Positions 38,728 through 48,904 of a DNA stretch of 64,000 nt are shown one piece after another. This DNA comes from Bolinopsis microptera. Taxonomy: Eukaryota > Ctenophora > Tentaculata > Lobata > Bolinopsidae. Made by a program: the position numbers and the translations under genes. The DNA is taken from NCBI RefSeq assembly GCF_026151205.1, contig NC_087072.1, positions 5,630,084 through 5,694,083 of the forward strand. Direction: 5' to 3'. The notes below the pieces were generated by a model. The model had not been told where the DNA came from. It searched no databases and saw only the letters and a list, made by a program, of their open reading frames with translations. Every line of letters begins with the position of its first letter. Position 1 is the first letter of the stretch.

Positions 38728-38970
38728 TTATATAATTGACTTATACAGCTCGTTCTTGTAGACGTGGTTGGCGAGTACTGAGTACTTTTTTTTATTCAGG
38801 AGATCCTTTAAGTTAAGTGGGGAGGATCTCCATTTTGTTATAACTTCCGATAAAATAATTCCTTTACGTTTGTTTGGATAGATAAGTCTTGTTTCTCTTT
38901 TATTTGTATGACGTAGATCAGAGATTACTACACCAAACTTAGATTTCCTGAAAGTTTCGTAAAATTTCAT
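38728..38970 (-). CDS. Hypothetical 80-residue ORF
   Basis: A lysine- and serine-rich frame with a natural look (FGVVISDLRHTNKRETRLIY, then EVITKWRSSPLNLKDLLNKK). There are no recognised motifs. It could be the remnant of an element-encoded ORF, because it lies between repeat blocks. Confidence 0.2.
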   Translation of the reverse strand: MKFYETFRKSKFGVVISDLRHTNKRETRLIYPNKRKGIILSEVITKWRSSPLNLKDLLNKKKYSVLANHVYKNELYKSII

Positions 38971-38999
38971 TGATTACAGAGGGTGTGGCACGCCACTCC

Positions 39000-39615
39000 C
39001 TCTTTTTATCTATTGTCACCATAAATTGAGAAAGCTTTGAGCTGATCGGAACTCCACAGTTTCTAGACACATTTAGTTTGATAATTGAAGTGCTTTCCCA
39101 AAATTTTAAATTAATTAATCACAATTTAACCGAGTTATTTTAAGATCTTGTGGATACGTGATCTCGGCACTTAATCAGTGATTTCGTCAATTCGTCACCC
39201 AATCTATCAGTATCACTATCAGTGATCTCATTGGGAGCTATTCTGTATTCGCTAGCGTGCAAAAATGAGCCTCATAAGGCGGTACCAAACATGTTGGGGG
39301 ATGACGATTTGATCACTTTGTGTAAATAATGATAGTGACTTTCCTAATATATTAAAATGAAAGTAATTCGCGTTATATCGCTTCGGTTGCTGCCCTATAC
39401 GCAGTCCTCCGCCCTCGTGACTTCCGCCCTCATGACCGATTCCCGTGAAGAGATCACTGATTAAGTGTCGGGATCACGCATCCGCCTGATTTTAAAATGG
39501 TCATAATTCGGCTTAGTTGTACTACTACTTCGAAGAAATTTAGACGAGTAACATCCGTCAAGTATTACGTGAGTTATTAAAGGGTTGCGTGTCGGTAGTT
39601 ACTTCTGTGCCACAG
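39000..39615. other. Gene-free stretch
   Basis: I see no supported gene. Confidence 0.4.
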
Positions 39616-39619
39616 CTTG

Positions 39620-39702
39620 TATAAGCTTCACTTCTCGATTCAGCAATAAGCGTATTGTTTTCCCCGATTCTTTAAATTTTCTTATTTCTTCAAAAGCGGT
39701 AT
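39620..39702 (-). pseudogene. Relic of the 3' flank of a second seven-pass gene copy
   Basis: ataagcttcacttctcgatt through the position of the stop codon (ttatgcc) matches 44742-44832, which is the region just downstream of, and including, the stop of the seven-pass membrane protein gene. Homology ends essentially at the coding boundary. Confidence 0.6.
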
Positions 39703-39743
39703 TTATGCCTATTAATACTTATAGTTATACACTTGATGGTAGC

Positions 39744-41241
39744 CCCACGAAAAACCTCACCGAACCTCCACGCGGTGTGGGGTGGGTGGCTCGAACGGGA
39801 GGTGCATGGGTGTTTCTAACCTATGCAAAGGAAGGGACTAGCCATCTCTACAACAAGGAAAGGCTCTAATAGCCTCTACTAACCTTAGAACCGCAGCATA
39901 ACCGCTTTTCCCACGGGCAAATAACACCTTCCGCAGGAAACTAACACGCTCACAGGCTCCCACATGACGTGTAACCCCAGGATTTGGTTTTTAATCGGAC
40001 ACTGAAAACAACGATAGAGGAGCGGTCTACACGCTCACAGGCTACCATGTCTCGTGTAACCCCAGGATTTGACACGTTCACAGGCTACCACGTCTCGTGT
40101 AACCCCAGGATTTAGCACGCTCACAGACTACCACGTCTCGTGTAACCCTAGGACTCACTTAACAGACTCTAACACGCTCACAGGCTTCCACGTCTCGTGT
40201 ACCCTAGGATTTGGTTTTGGATCGGACACTCAAAACAACGATAGAGGAGCGGACTACACGCTCACAGGCTACCATGTCTCGTGTAACCTCAGGATTTTAC
40301 ACGTTCAAAGGCTACCACGCCTTGTGTACCCTAGGATTTGATTTTGGATCGGACACTCAAAACAACGATAGAGGAGCGGTCTTCACGCTCACAGGCTATC
40401 ATGTCTTGTGTAACCCTAAGATTTAACACGCTCACAGGCTACGACGTCTCGTGTAACCTTAGAGTTAGGATTTAACACGCTCACAGGCTACCACGTCTCG
40501 TGTAACCTTAGGACTCTAACACTTAACAGACTCTAACACGCTCACAGGCTTCCACGTATCGTGTACCCTAGGATTTGGTTTTGGATCGGACACTCAAAAC
40601 AACGATAGAGGAGCGGACTACACGCTCACAGGCTACCATGTCTCGTGTAACCCCAGGATTTTACACGTTCAAAGGCTACCACGCCTCGTGTACCCTAGGA
40701 TTTGGTTTTGGATCGGACACTCAAAACAACGATAGAGGAGCGGTCTTCACGCTCACAGGCTATCATGTCTTGTGTAACCCTAAGATTTAACACGCTCACA
40801 GGATACGACGTCTCGTGTAACCCTAGGACTCTATCACTTAACAGACTCTAACACGCTCACAGGCTTCCACGTCTCGTTTACCCTAGGATTTGGTTTTTTG
40901 GATCGGACACTCAAAACAACGACAGAGGAGTGGTCTACAGTGACGTTACAGGAACATTGCATACTCCTACGAGTTGCACGTAGCAGGCCATGACCGTCCC
41001 TGGAAGTCCCTGTCTCCTCATCGTTAACCCGTAAGGGGTTGCACCAGGGGCGGTGGTAACAGAACTTCAAGACTCTCGGAGTCTGTTGTCGATATCTATG
41101 TATAATATAATTATGGTATATAACTTGGGAGTCTCTCTCTCTAGCAGCAGGAGTTGGAGAATGGGGACGCGTTGACAAAGCCACCGCAAGGAAGGCTTAC
41201 AGTCGACGCCGACCAATCAAAAGAAGACACTTGATGGTAGC
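39744..41241. mobile_element. Insertion flanked by 14-bp direct repeats, mostly tandem-repeat DNA
   Basis: cacttgatggtagc occurs at 39730-39743 and again at 41228-41241, bracketing 1.5 kb of sequence that is absent from the related flank at 46196-46440. The interior is dominated by the higher-order array at 39945-40936. A 116-codon minus-strand frame (40834-41184) overlaps the array edge and is not recognised. Confidence 0.5.
39945..40936 (+). repeat. Higher-order tandem repeat (about 40-bp subunits, 364-bp superunit)
   Basis: Subunits of the type cacgctcacaggctaccacg-tctcgtgtaaccctaggattt alternate with a longer linker containing ttggatcggacactcaaaac and gatagaggagcgg. The block at about 40205-40565 recurs 364 bp later with few changes, so this is a higher-order repeat. 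The open frames are artefacts of the repeat. Confidence 0.92.
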
Positions 41242-41510
41242 GCCAGCGGTAGCGAATAAATTACAAGTTCGCAAACAATTTCTATTATGTGTCGAGATCG
41301 AGCATCTGCATATCATTGGACCTCACCAAAAAAGCTCATCAAGGAACATAATAACTTGATCAATAATGCTCCAACGGAGACTGATCCCCGTTGGTTGGCA
41401 CTTTAAGTACTAAGAATTTAATAATAATAGCTAGATATCCTTGTCTTTTTATAGAGTCAACAAATTAGGGGACAGAATTCAACTAATATATACTTATATA
41501 TATACATATC
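41242..41510 (-). pseudogene. Relic of the 5' flank of a second seven-pass gene copy
   Basis: Diverged but collinear with about 46196-46440, the upstream flank of the seven-pass gene: shared ggtagcgaataaatt, cctcacca-aaaagctca, ccgttggttgg and gacagaattcaacta blocks in the same order. No coding sequence lies between this and the 3' relic at 39620. Confidence 0.6.
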
Positions 41511-41514
41511 ACCG

Positions 41515-41700
41515 GAGACTCGCGGGCGGCACAAAATATTGCACACGCGTGCAATATTTCATATATGTCCCCGAGGGCGCTAGCCCGAGGAGGACACATT
41601 TTTGTATAGCACGGAGGGCCCATCGGGCCCGAGTGCTTTACGATTTTTCCGCCCGCGGGTCGAGGTGATGTGGATTATATCCACCAGCGTGAGCTTTTTC
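41515..41700. repeat. String of small GC-rich hairpins
   Basis: Successive short palindromes: caaaatattgcacacgcgtg-caatattt, ccccgagggcgctagcccgagg, gagggcccatcgggcccgag. It ends with ggattatatccaccagcgtg, which recurs inverted at about 43625-43650. Confidence 0.65.
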
Positions 41701-41704
41701 TTAC

Positions 41705-42175
41705 AGATATTAGTTTTTACTTTAGTTTCTTCAAGAGATCCGTTTTTAATTTAGTTTAACTTTTACTTTCAACATGTTTCTAATGAAATTGAACGAACAA
41801 ATAAAACAGGGGTTACAGTTGATCGAAATTAGAATTTAGAAATTCTCAAGTGTAGTTGTAATGCCACTAATTAGATGATCATTTACTAAGTTTTATAAAT
41901 GTAAATATAATATATACCTATAATATATACTATATCAACAATGTAATATATCCACAAGTGGGCGTTTATCACGAAGCTTCAGTTTCCAACAATCACACTA
42001 TCACAGAAAATTAATGTACAAGATTTCAGAAATTTTACGAGAAAATCATGTTGCTTTTAGTTTAAGATATAGAACAGGCCAAAATGACTAACTATAGAAC
42101 GAAAAACCGGCCGCTATCAAACAATGTTTCAGCTCATTGTTTCATGTACATATAATTTTATTGTAAACGATCAAA
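41705..42175. other. Gene-free AT-rich stretch
   Basis: I see no supported gene. Confidence 0.4.
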
Positions 42176-42181
42176 ATATAG

Positions 42182-42410
42182 GCCCTCTCTCCCTCTCTCC
42201 ATCATCTCCATATCTCCTTCTCACCCTCTCTCACTCTCTCACTCTCTCCCTATCTTCCTTTCTCCTTCTCCCACTCTCCTTACCTCCCTCTCTCCCTCTA
42301 TCACTCTCTCTTTATCTCCCTCTCTCCTCATCTCCCTCTCTCCTCCTCTCCCTCTCTCCTCCTCTCCCTCTCTTTCTCTCCTTCTCTACTTCTCTACCTC
42401 TCTCCCTCCC
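42182..42410. repeat. Degenerate CT-rich (ctccctctct) tract
   Basis: A polypyrimidine tract of about 230 bp with many substitutions, older than the pure CT/GA tracts elsewhere. Confidence 0.9.
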
Positions 42411-42414
42411 TGGA

Positions 42415-43033
42415 ACCAGAACAAGCACCGCCAGTCGCCACAGAGCAGCTTCTACTACCACGTGAGTTGTCATTATCAGTTACCAGGGTAACCAGGGTTA
42501 CCCGGGTAACCAGTTACTAGAGTTTCTGTAGCAGCTACTGAGTGACTGGACAATCAAAAGTAGTAACCCAGAGAGCTCGAGATCACAGTCTGATCATGGA
42601 CATTGAATATGAAAGTTAAAGATCAAATTTATACCATCAATTTAAATGGCAGTTTCAAAACAAAAACAGGGCAAAATATCTTTCGGGAACACAATACAAA
42701 ATGAATAGAATAACACGTGAAATGTCGGCCTAAATTTCAAGGTTTATCAACTGAAATAGTGAACTGAAAATGGTAAACACAAAACAATTATCGATACTGA
42801 AAAATATCACCGGCTTAGACTTTCACTTAACGTCCCCACGAATTTGGTAACCATAGTAACAGTGTGTCACGTGTTAATTATGAGCCAATCATGGCAACCT
42901 GCGTGATATAAGGTGAGCTCAGAGTTCAGAGTTGATACATTCTTTACATCCACATATTGCCGTGGGAACTATTAAAGTGTACTGTGTATAGTGTGTAAGT
43001 GTGGATCAATAACACTGTTCAGTGTTCAGATTT
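42415..43033. other. Non-coding, possible promoter-like sequence
   Basis: A gtgatataaggt followed by a TTACATCC-containing region lies near 42903-42960, upstream of a 23-codon frame (43034-43105) that stops at the first unit of the 14-bp array. I cannot tell whether this is a broken gene start. Confidence 0.2.
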
Positions 43034-43099
43034 CATGTCATCTGCTCACGAGATGTATCATCAGTCCTACCGGACACAAAAATATATCGCTACTGGACA

Positions 43100-43347
43100 A
43101 ATTTAGAAATTAGAATTTAGAAATTAGAATTTAGAAATTAGAATTTAGAAATTAGAATTTAGAAATTAGAATTTAGAAATTAGAATTTAGAAATTAGAAT
43201 TTAGAAATTAGAATTTAGAAATTAGAATTTAGAAATTAGAATTTAGAAATTAGAATTTAGAAATTAGAATTTAGAAATTAGAATTTAGAAATTAGAATTT
43301 AGAAATTAGAATTTAGAAATTAGAATTTAGAAATTAGAATTTAGAAA
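43100..43347 (+). repeat. 14-bp tandem repeat (aatttagaaattag), about 17-18 copies
   Basis: The copies appear identical throughout. A similar phrase (atat-gctactgg-caaatt) sits just before the array (43083-43103) and again at about 43516-43535. Confidence 0.97.
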
Positions 43348-43554
43348 CAGAAACTACACCAATTAGCTCACTGTACGATTATTGCAATTGAATTCATCGT
43401 TAATGAATTAAACCGGTTTCAACTATAGTTCTAAGTAACTTGTAAGTTGTTGTCTTATAGAATTTCACATGGAGACGATACAGAAACTGAAAATATTTTA
43501 GAGAACTCCGGGCTATATTGCTACTGGTCAAATTAAATGTCACTTGTTAGCGGG

Positions 43555-43650
43555 CTATATCATGAGCGGGCTGTAGAGATATCGGGCCCTTTGACAGCGG
43601 ACTGGTGAGAGCCCGCTATGCGAAAAAGCGCACGCTGGTGGATATAATAT
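43555..43650. repeat. Hairpin-rich GC segment
   Basis: agcgggctatatcatgagcg and related gcgggct/agcccgct inverses, ending in a segment that is the inverse of 41670-41700. Confidence 0.5.
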
Positions 43651-43654
43651 GATA

Positions 43655-43815
43655 TGTATTGTATAGAGGAGAACCAACCACCGACAGAAAAGTTGTAAGA
43701 ATGCCAAGTGATATTGTGGGATTATTGTGTCATGCCAGCGTTACCCAAGATTGCATAACAGAGACCTGGACAGGAAAATTATCTTTCCTACAAATTTGTC
43801 ATGTTCTTAGTCTTC
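43655..43815 (+). repeat. Dispersed repeat, copy 1 of a pair
   Basis: gagaaccaaccaccgacaga through acaggaaaattatctttcct matches 48905-49060 in the same orientation at roughly 75-80% identity. A 63-codon frame runs through this copy; the partner is broken. Confidence 0.75.
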
Positions 43816-44234
43816 AAGTCAAGCCAACCATTGCAAGTGAAGCAAAGTGAAAATAAATAAAAATGTTAATGTAATCAAGGCAAGATGTGATATACTCCAT
43901 CGTAAAAAAGGAAACTGGGGGACCCCCAACCCATGTAGCTAAGACACCTCACAGCAAGTAGACCAAAGTGGCTCTTGCTTGTGAAAGGTGCATCAACTAC
44001 CCGCCGAAGCGGTGGGTGAGAGTCCCCTCTCCATCATGGAATAAAAGACTCTAGGATAGTTGCTATCTCAGATCCCTATTTCAAAATCCAACATCAGCTA
44101 ATGATTGAGACTTGTTTTTGCAAAACTATTTTATCATACTAAATGTTTGTTTTACGGAGCTATTTTTATTCATTATTGTTATCGAATAAGATCAAAATGA
44201 AAAGTATCAAATGTTTCTGACCCACCCGTTTGTA

Positions 44235-44335
44235 GGTTTACAACCTACCAGGACGCGCGCCGAGTTGGAATCGTCGACGGACGAGTTGGACTCGTCGACG
44301 GAATAAATATTCTACGAGTATCACCCGTTAACCCA
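44235..44335. repeat. String of small hairpins
   Basis: gtaggtttacaacctac, then two tandem cgagttgga-tcgtcgacgg units, then aataaatattct: consecutive self-complementary stretches. Confidence 0.6.
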
Positions 44336-44826
44336 CCCGTTAGCATAATATGAACCTGGTATCACTATACGTGTTACTGTAAGAATTATGTTTAAAATCA
44401 AACTTATAACTTACACAGCATGAAGAGGAATAATAATTTTAAATAATAAATATCAGCACTATATGAGAGTTTTTGCGTGTACTGGTAACTGGATAATGGG
44501 TAAACGGTTGGATGAATAAAGGTTACATCACGAAAATAAAATAGACACGCAAAATAAAATGATTCTGCCATTATGGCCTTTCCTTTTGTGGAGTTTTCTT
44601 TATAGTTCTGCTTTTTATCTCCTTTAGAGTTCAGGTTAAACTTTAGCATTTATACTTCCGTAGGTTTGGTGTTTAAACCCGCCACCAAAAATGTTCTGTC
44701 CATGACTCATAGTAAAAGGTTTATTATCATAAGTTAGTAATCTATAAGCTTCTCAATTCAGCAATGAGCGAAGTGTTTTTCCCGATCCTTTTCATTTTGT
44801 CCTTTCTTCTACACTTACAATGGTCT

Positions 44827-46086
44827 TCATGCCTTCTTTTTGCTGCAGTGATCTACGAGCTCGGAGATCAGAAAGAATAACTCTTGTATAGTTGGTTGCA
44901 AAATGAGTATAGCTATGCTACATCTAGAGAGCCCAATATCAAGTGCCAAAAACCTAACAAAAAGGTCACAGTGAGTGCTAATGTGAGTTTGCTCGATTCC
45001 ATATGCTTCAAAATTAATTGACATGCAATCAATTGGTGCTGCTACATAAATGACCAGAACAATCAAATCAAACAAGATTTCTATCGAGCAAGATATTACC
45101 GTTTTCTTGATATTCTTAGTATCAGACTTTCCCACGTCTTTGCTGTTGTTCTTGCAATAGCCAATCAGGAAAATGATGCTCAGGAAAAGTGAGCCGACGT
45201 AGCAGACTGTAGTGAGTGATGTCAGGGCTATCTGCCAGCTGGCAGCTCGAGCTTCTATTCCGTTACAGGACTCCTGAAATTTAAACAGCAGAATCATGGA
45301 CCAAGCCACGAAAGTCGCAAACATAACTACTGTTTGACCAAGAGATATTCGAAGTAACCACCTACTGAAGGCTTCCCTATGCTCTCGAAAGTAGAACGGT
45401 CGGTAGAGCATAGTGTTTTGAAAGCCATAGATGATAACAGTGAAGACCTTCATACTCATCACAAAAACCTTCAAAAGCATGGTGACAAGGCACCTTATCA
45501 CGAACAAAAGCAGTTCAGCCGTGAATTTAGGTAGAAGAGAAACGTCACGGGAATCCGAATATTCAAGTGCAGGGACAATGGTAAGTATGCCAACAATGAT
45601 GCACCAGATGGAGTAAGATACCCTTGTCACTTTAACGACCCCTTTCTGAGAAGAAGCCCTCAGCTTGACTACACTTCCTACCAGTCCGATCAGTAGAGTT
45701 AAAACTCCCTGTATGTAGAACAGATAAGTGGCGGAATACAGTCCTCCGTCCTTAATATTGTATCCAGAAGTGGTCCCGTTATAGTCAAACGTTCTAGAGG
45801 CATTATCTGCTCTTTCCAAAAGATTCTTAAATGACTCGTCGTGTTTTAATTGTTCCCTAAGATCTGTATGCATAAAGAACAGCTCGATATCAACATTAAG
45901 ATTTGCATCAAAGAAGTGTTTCCGGCTCATCCCGTTTTCTAGGAGCTCTTTAGTAATGTCCCATTCAGCGTAAACTTTATCTCCCTCGTGCACGATAACT
46001 TCAAAGCTGTCAGGTGTTTTTTTGTGGTCAAAGTCCGAGCCATTCGTTTTGGAGAGTAATTCCTCGAACCACTTCAACGTAGCCAT
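44827..46086 (-). CDS. Seven-pass membrane protein, GPCR-like, single exon
   Basis: A 419-residue intact frame from ATG at 46086 to TGA at 44827. An N-terminal soluble region of about 115 residues (possible N-glycosylation sites NGS, NAS and NGT at about residues 15, 95 and 103) precedes hydrophobic spans at about 117-140, 156-174, 188-220, 245-268, 285-308, 330-350 and 372-407. That gives seven passes and a short basic C-terminus (HCSKKKA). NTMLYRPFYF after span 3 and ILQPTIQELFFL at the end loosely echo the Arg-Pro-x-x-Tyr loop and the NPxxY region of rhodopsin-like receptors, but no DRY motif is present. I call it receptor-like only. There is no signal peptide. Its 5' and 3' flanks recur at 41242-41510 and 39620-39702, without the coding part. 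Confidence 0.7.
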   Translation of the reverse strand: MATLKWFEELLSKTNGSDFDHKKTPDSFEVIVHEGDKVYAEWDITKELLENGMSRKHFFDANLNVDIELFFMHTDLREQLKHDESFKNLLERADNASRTFDYNGTTSGYNIKDGGLYSATYLFYIQGVLTLLIGLVGSVVKLRASSQKGVVKVTRVSYSIWCIIVGILTIVPALEYSDSRDVSLLPKFTAELLLFVIRCLVTMLLKVFVMSMKVFTVIIYGFQNTMLYRPFYFREHREAFSRWLLRISLGQTVVMFATFVAWSMILLFKFQESCNGIEARAASWQIALTSLTTVCYVGSLFLSIIFLIGYCKNNSKDVGKSDTKNIKKTVISCSIEILFDLIVLVIYVAAPIDCMSINFEAYGIEQTHISTHCDLFVRFLALDIGLSRCSIAILILQPTIQELFFLISELVDHCSKKKA

Positions 46087-46089
46087 AAA

Positions 46090-46960
46090 ATTGTAGAGCT
46101 GCCGAAAACGTTAACCAAATAATATCGAATCGAAATTTGTGAGCATATTAGTAGTAGAGAATATGTTTTCAGAAGCTAAGTTAATTTACGTCGTGACCAG
46201 TGACGTTGGTAGCGGTAGCGAATAAATTGAAAGTTATAATCGAGATTACGTATTATTATATCAGTGGTCCTCACCAGAAAAGCTCAGCAAGTAAGATTGA
46301 AGATAAAGGTCGGACAGATACCGCTCCCTGTGGTTGGTTAAAGCTGAGTCTCTTATAGTTAGATCTCCTAGTCATTTTATCAAGTCAGCAAATAGGGGGA
46401 GAGAATTCAACTATAAGTATATAGTCTCTAACTTATAATTCAAAGAATTATTTTTGTTTGTATGTACGACCGCCCGCGTGCAAATACTAATAGATAAAGA
46501 ATAGGTACAAGGTAGTTGCAAAGTAACCATGGTAACAGTATTCAATTTCAAAAGCGCAGGAGCAGCACATGCATAGATTTTCGAGCGAGATTTTGATCGG
46601 TTTTGTGGTAATTACGTTGTGTTCAGTGCGATCTATATTTTAATTGGTTGTATATTCGGTTGTGCCGGATATTTGTTGATGCTATAAAAACTGACTACCA
46701 ACGAATACTATTAGCTTCCTCCCTCTGACCACGGGCTTTCTAGTTATAAATATCTCCGGGATTTCGACGCGGGATCATATTATCACTCAGCCCGGCCCGC
46801 TGTTAGATAAATATCTCAAGGTGATATCATCCCGCCCCGGAAATTTGTATAAACCCGGCCCGCTTTTTAGTCGTAACTGATGTTTATCATTCAATTCTCC
46901 GACTTACAATAATCAATGATACTGCTGATTAGAACTCGATAATAGTAGAACAGTTAGACG
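46090..46960. other. Upstream region of the seven-pass gene
   Basis: It probably contains that gene's promoter. It also has GC-rich inverse phrases (cccggcccgctgttag, cccgccccgg) near 46785-46865, similar to the hairpin strings elsewhere. Confidence 0.4.
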
Positions 46961-46965
46961 CGCGA

Positions 46966-47052
46966 TCACGTGGGCGCGTCACGTGCGTACCACGTGCCAC
47001 CAATAGCATACGCCGAGTCTATACCACGTGACACGAAAGCGCACCACGTGAT
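46966..47052. promoter_or_regulatory. Cluster of five CACGTG E-boxes with a CCAAT
   Basis: CACGTG hexamers at about 46967, 46980, 46991, 47025 and 47045, most preceded by T or C and followed by A or G, with CCAAT near 47000. Five palindromic E-boxes in under 90 bp is far above chance (about one per 4 kb). Such sites are bound by bHLH(-Zip) factors of the Myc/USF/MITF type. It could serve the plus-strand ATG at 47282 or the minus-strand gene that starts at 46086. Confidence 0.55.
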
Positions 47053-47281
47053 ATGAAACATCGTAACCGTCCACTTCTTTTACACGCAAATTCCTGGGAA
47101 CGTTGCCATGAAAGCAGCTAATTCTTGGAATTTCTCCAACGCGTGGCGTGAGAAGTTGGCGACTAGCCAGCTACCCTTGTCCGTGCCCTAAATAAAAAAT
47201 AAAAGCCCTAAAAAATAGTATTGTTTTGCTTGCTCTCCTTCCAGCTCTTGTTCCTGCTAACGTTCAAGCTATTGCTCCACT

Positions 47282-47460
47282 ATGACAGATCGGTTTGACA
47301 TTCAGATTGATGAACTGCTTTCCAATCGTGTTTCGGACAGTACAGTTAGAGTCAACAACTGTGAACTGGGCTCTAAACAAATTTAATTCTTGGCTTCAGT
47401 CATCCAGATCAATACTGAATACAATCAATACAATTTTACATTTTGATATAGCTTGCTTTT
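47282..47460 (+). pseudogene. Short ORF start, possibly tyrosine-recombinase-like N-terminus
   Basis: ATG at 47282 opens MTDRFDIQIDELLSNRVSD and stops after 34 codons. One base out of frame the reading continues TVNWALNKFNSWLQSSRS. The pattern of a T-x-x-x-W-A-x-x-x-F-x-x-W segment soon after a short N-terminus is reminiscent of the N-terminal SAM-like domain of Crypton-type tyrosine recombinases and their domesticated relatives. A one-base frameshift is needed and no catalytic part follows, so this is tentative. Confidence 0.25.
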
Positions 47461-47754
47461 CATCGTAAATATATTTTCTATTACTTGTTTAACCGGTATA
47501 ACTTCAATTGTGCTATTTAATCTTAATTTACTACTGTTAGTACGTTATCGTATCACTTGTTATCACCATCACAAATAGAAATGAAAATATTACTAAAATC
47601 AGACCCGTATTCCGAAATAAAAACTATTTTATCACTCTCTTCTAAAGTATAAATCCCTTGTCGAAATCGCCGGAGATAATTATAATCCATAAACACTTCA
47701 CGCTCAGGGCTAAATAAATGTAATCCCTCAGCTGGCGCTTCGGGATTACATATT

Positions 47755-47866
47755 AACACAAAACTCGTGCGCTGCGCGCACTCGTATGTGTTTATCAGAT
47801 CATCCCGCTAGCGCGGGATGATCTGTTATATAAACCCTTTGCGTGGCGGGTTTATGTTATTATATA
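47755..47866. repeat. String of three perfect hairpins
   Basis: gtgcgctgcgcgcac, then agatcatcccgctagcgcgg followed by its inverse, then ataaaccctttgcgtggcgg followed by its inverse. They directly abut the 5' edge of the YVDD element copy B. Confidence 0.75.
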
Positions 47867-48336
47867 TACGATATGTTGACGATTTATCTATTATTAACTA
47901 CCTTTACTTTCATAAATTGATTAAAGATATTTATCCTAATTCATTGGAGATGGAGCGAGCTGGTTCCAATAATAAAATCATTAACTACCTTGATTTAAAT
48001 ATTAATATTTCCACAGAAGGACTAGAAATATCAGTGTATAACAAAACTGATGATTTTAATTTTCATGTTGTATCCCTTACATTTCCTCACAGTAACATCC
48101 CAACCGAGGTTGGCTACAACGTTTTTTCAAGTCAAGTTCTTAGATATGGTAATGTTTGCACTAGATTGGATATCTTTTCCTCCCATCTTCACAAAATATT
48201 CAAAATTCTAATTGATAGAGGATATAGCCGTGATAGACTGATTAAAGGCATTAAACGTTGTCTGAGGAAATATGATAACGTTTTCAGGAAGTTCGGTATT
48301 CTAGATGACCGTAACATTATTAAAGAACTCCCCTGA
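47866..48336 (+). pseudogene. YVDD-type reverse transcriptase C-terminal fragment (copy B)
   Basis: The frame enters at IRYVDDLSIINYLYFHKLIK and runs to a TGA at 48336. It differs from copy A at only a few residues over about 155 (for example MERAGSNN against MEQAGFNN). The upstream RT domain is missing and the frame reads back into the hairpin string, so the ATG at 47818 is fortuitous. Confidence 0.6.
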
Positions 48337-48568
48337 TATCTTTTGATTTATTGAAACACGGGTACTAACTCTGCTAAACTGAACAAATTCTGAAACTTAG
48401 GTGAATAAGTGTACAACGTGCTAAACCGAAGTTCAGACTGACCAGTGAAAATGGGCGAGCGTACCAAGTGTCATTTTAATTAGAAGTTTTAGTCAGTGAT
48501 TTATTATTGAAGCTTGTAATTACAATATCTAATGCTCCTATAAATACTTTAATTAATTGTTTGTCCCG

Positions 48569-48833
48569 TTATTCTTTTTCCTTCCTCTTTTCCTTGTCAT
48601 CCCCTTATGTTTTAAGATTCTTGCTATAAATGGCTACAGCTAACACTATTAATGCTAAGTACCAAACAACAAGTGGGAGGTGGATCGTTGGTACCATTAA
48701 ATCGATTTAACACCGCAATTCCAGTCGCAAGCCTGGGACCACTACTAGCATAGTCACAACATCTACAAAGCTGCCATATAGCCTGACTGACAATTTTCTC
48801 GACTGACTGACAATGTTTCTTCTTTTTCCCCAT
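48569..48833 (-). pseudogene. Small membrane-protein ORF, convergent to the RT (copy B, frameshifted)
   Basis: Here the start is present (MGKKKKHCQSVEKIVSQAIW...), but two bases are missing after the LNRFNG segment compared with copy A, so the hydrophobic span and basic tail are out of frame. Copies A and B are 266 and 265 nt. Each differs from a multiple of three by its own indel, which implies that the ancestor had one intact frame of 267 nt. Confidence 0.45.
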
Positions 48834-48904
48834 TTAGAATACAAAGATTAGTACATTTTAGCTTATGATTAATATTATATTTTTACCTATAGTTTACTTA
48901 GAAT

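Noticed and set aside
40834-41184. 116-residue minus-strand ORF
   Set aside because: Partly antisense to the higher-order repeat, no recognisable motif, and probably fortuitous.
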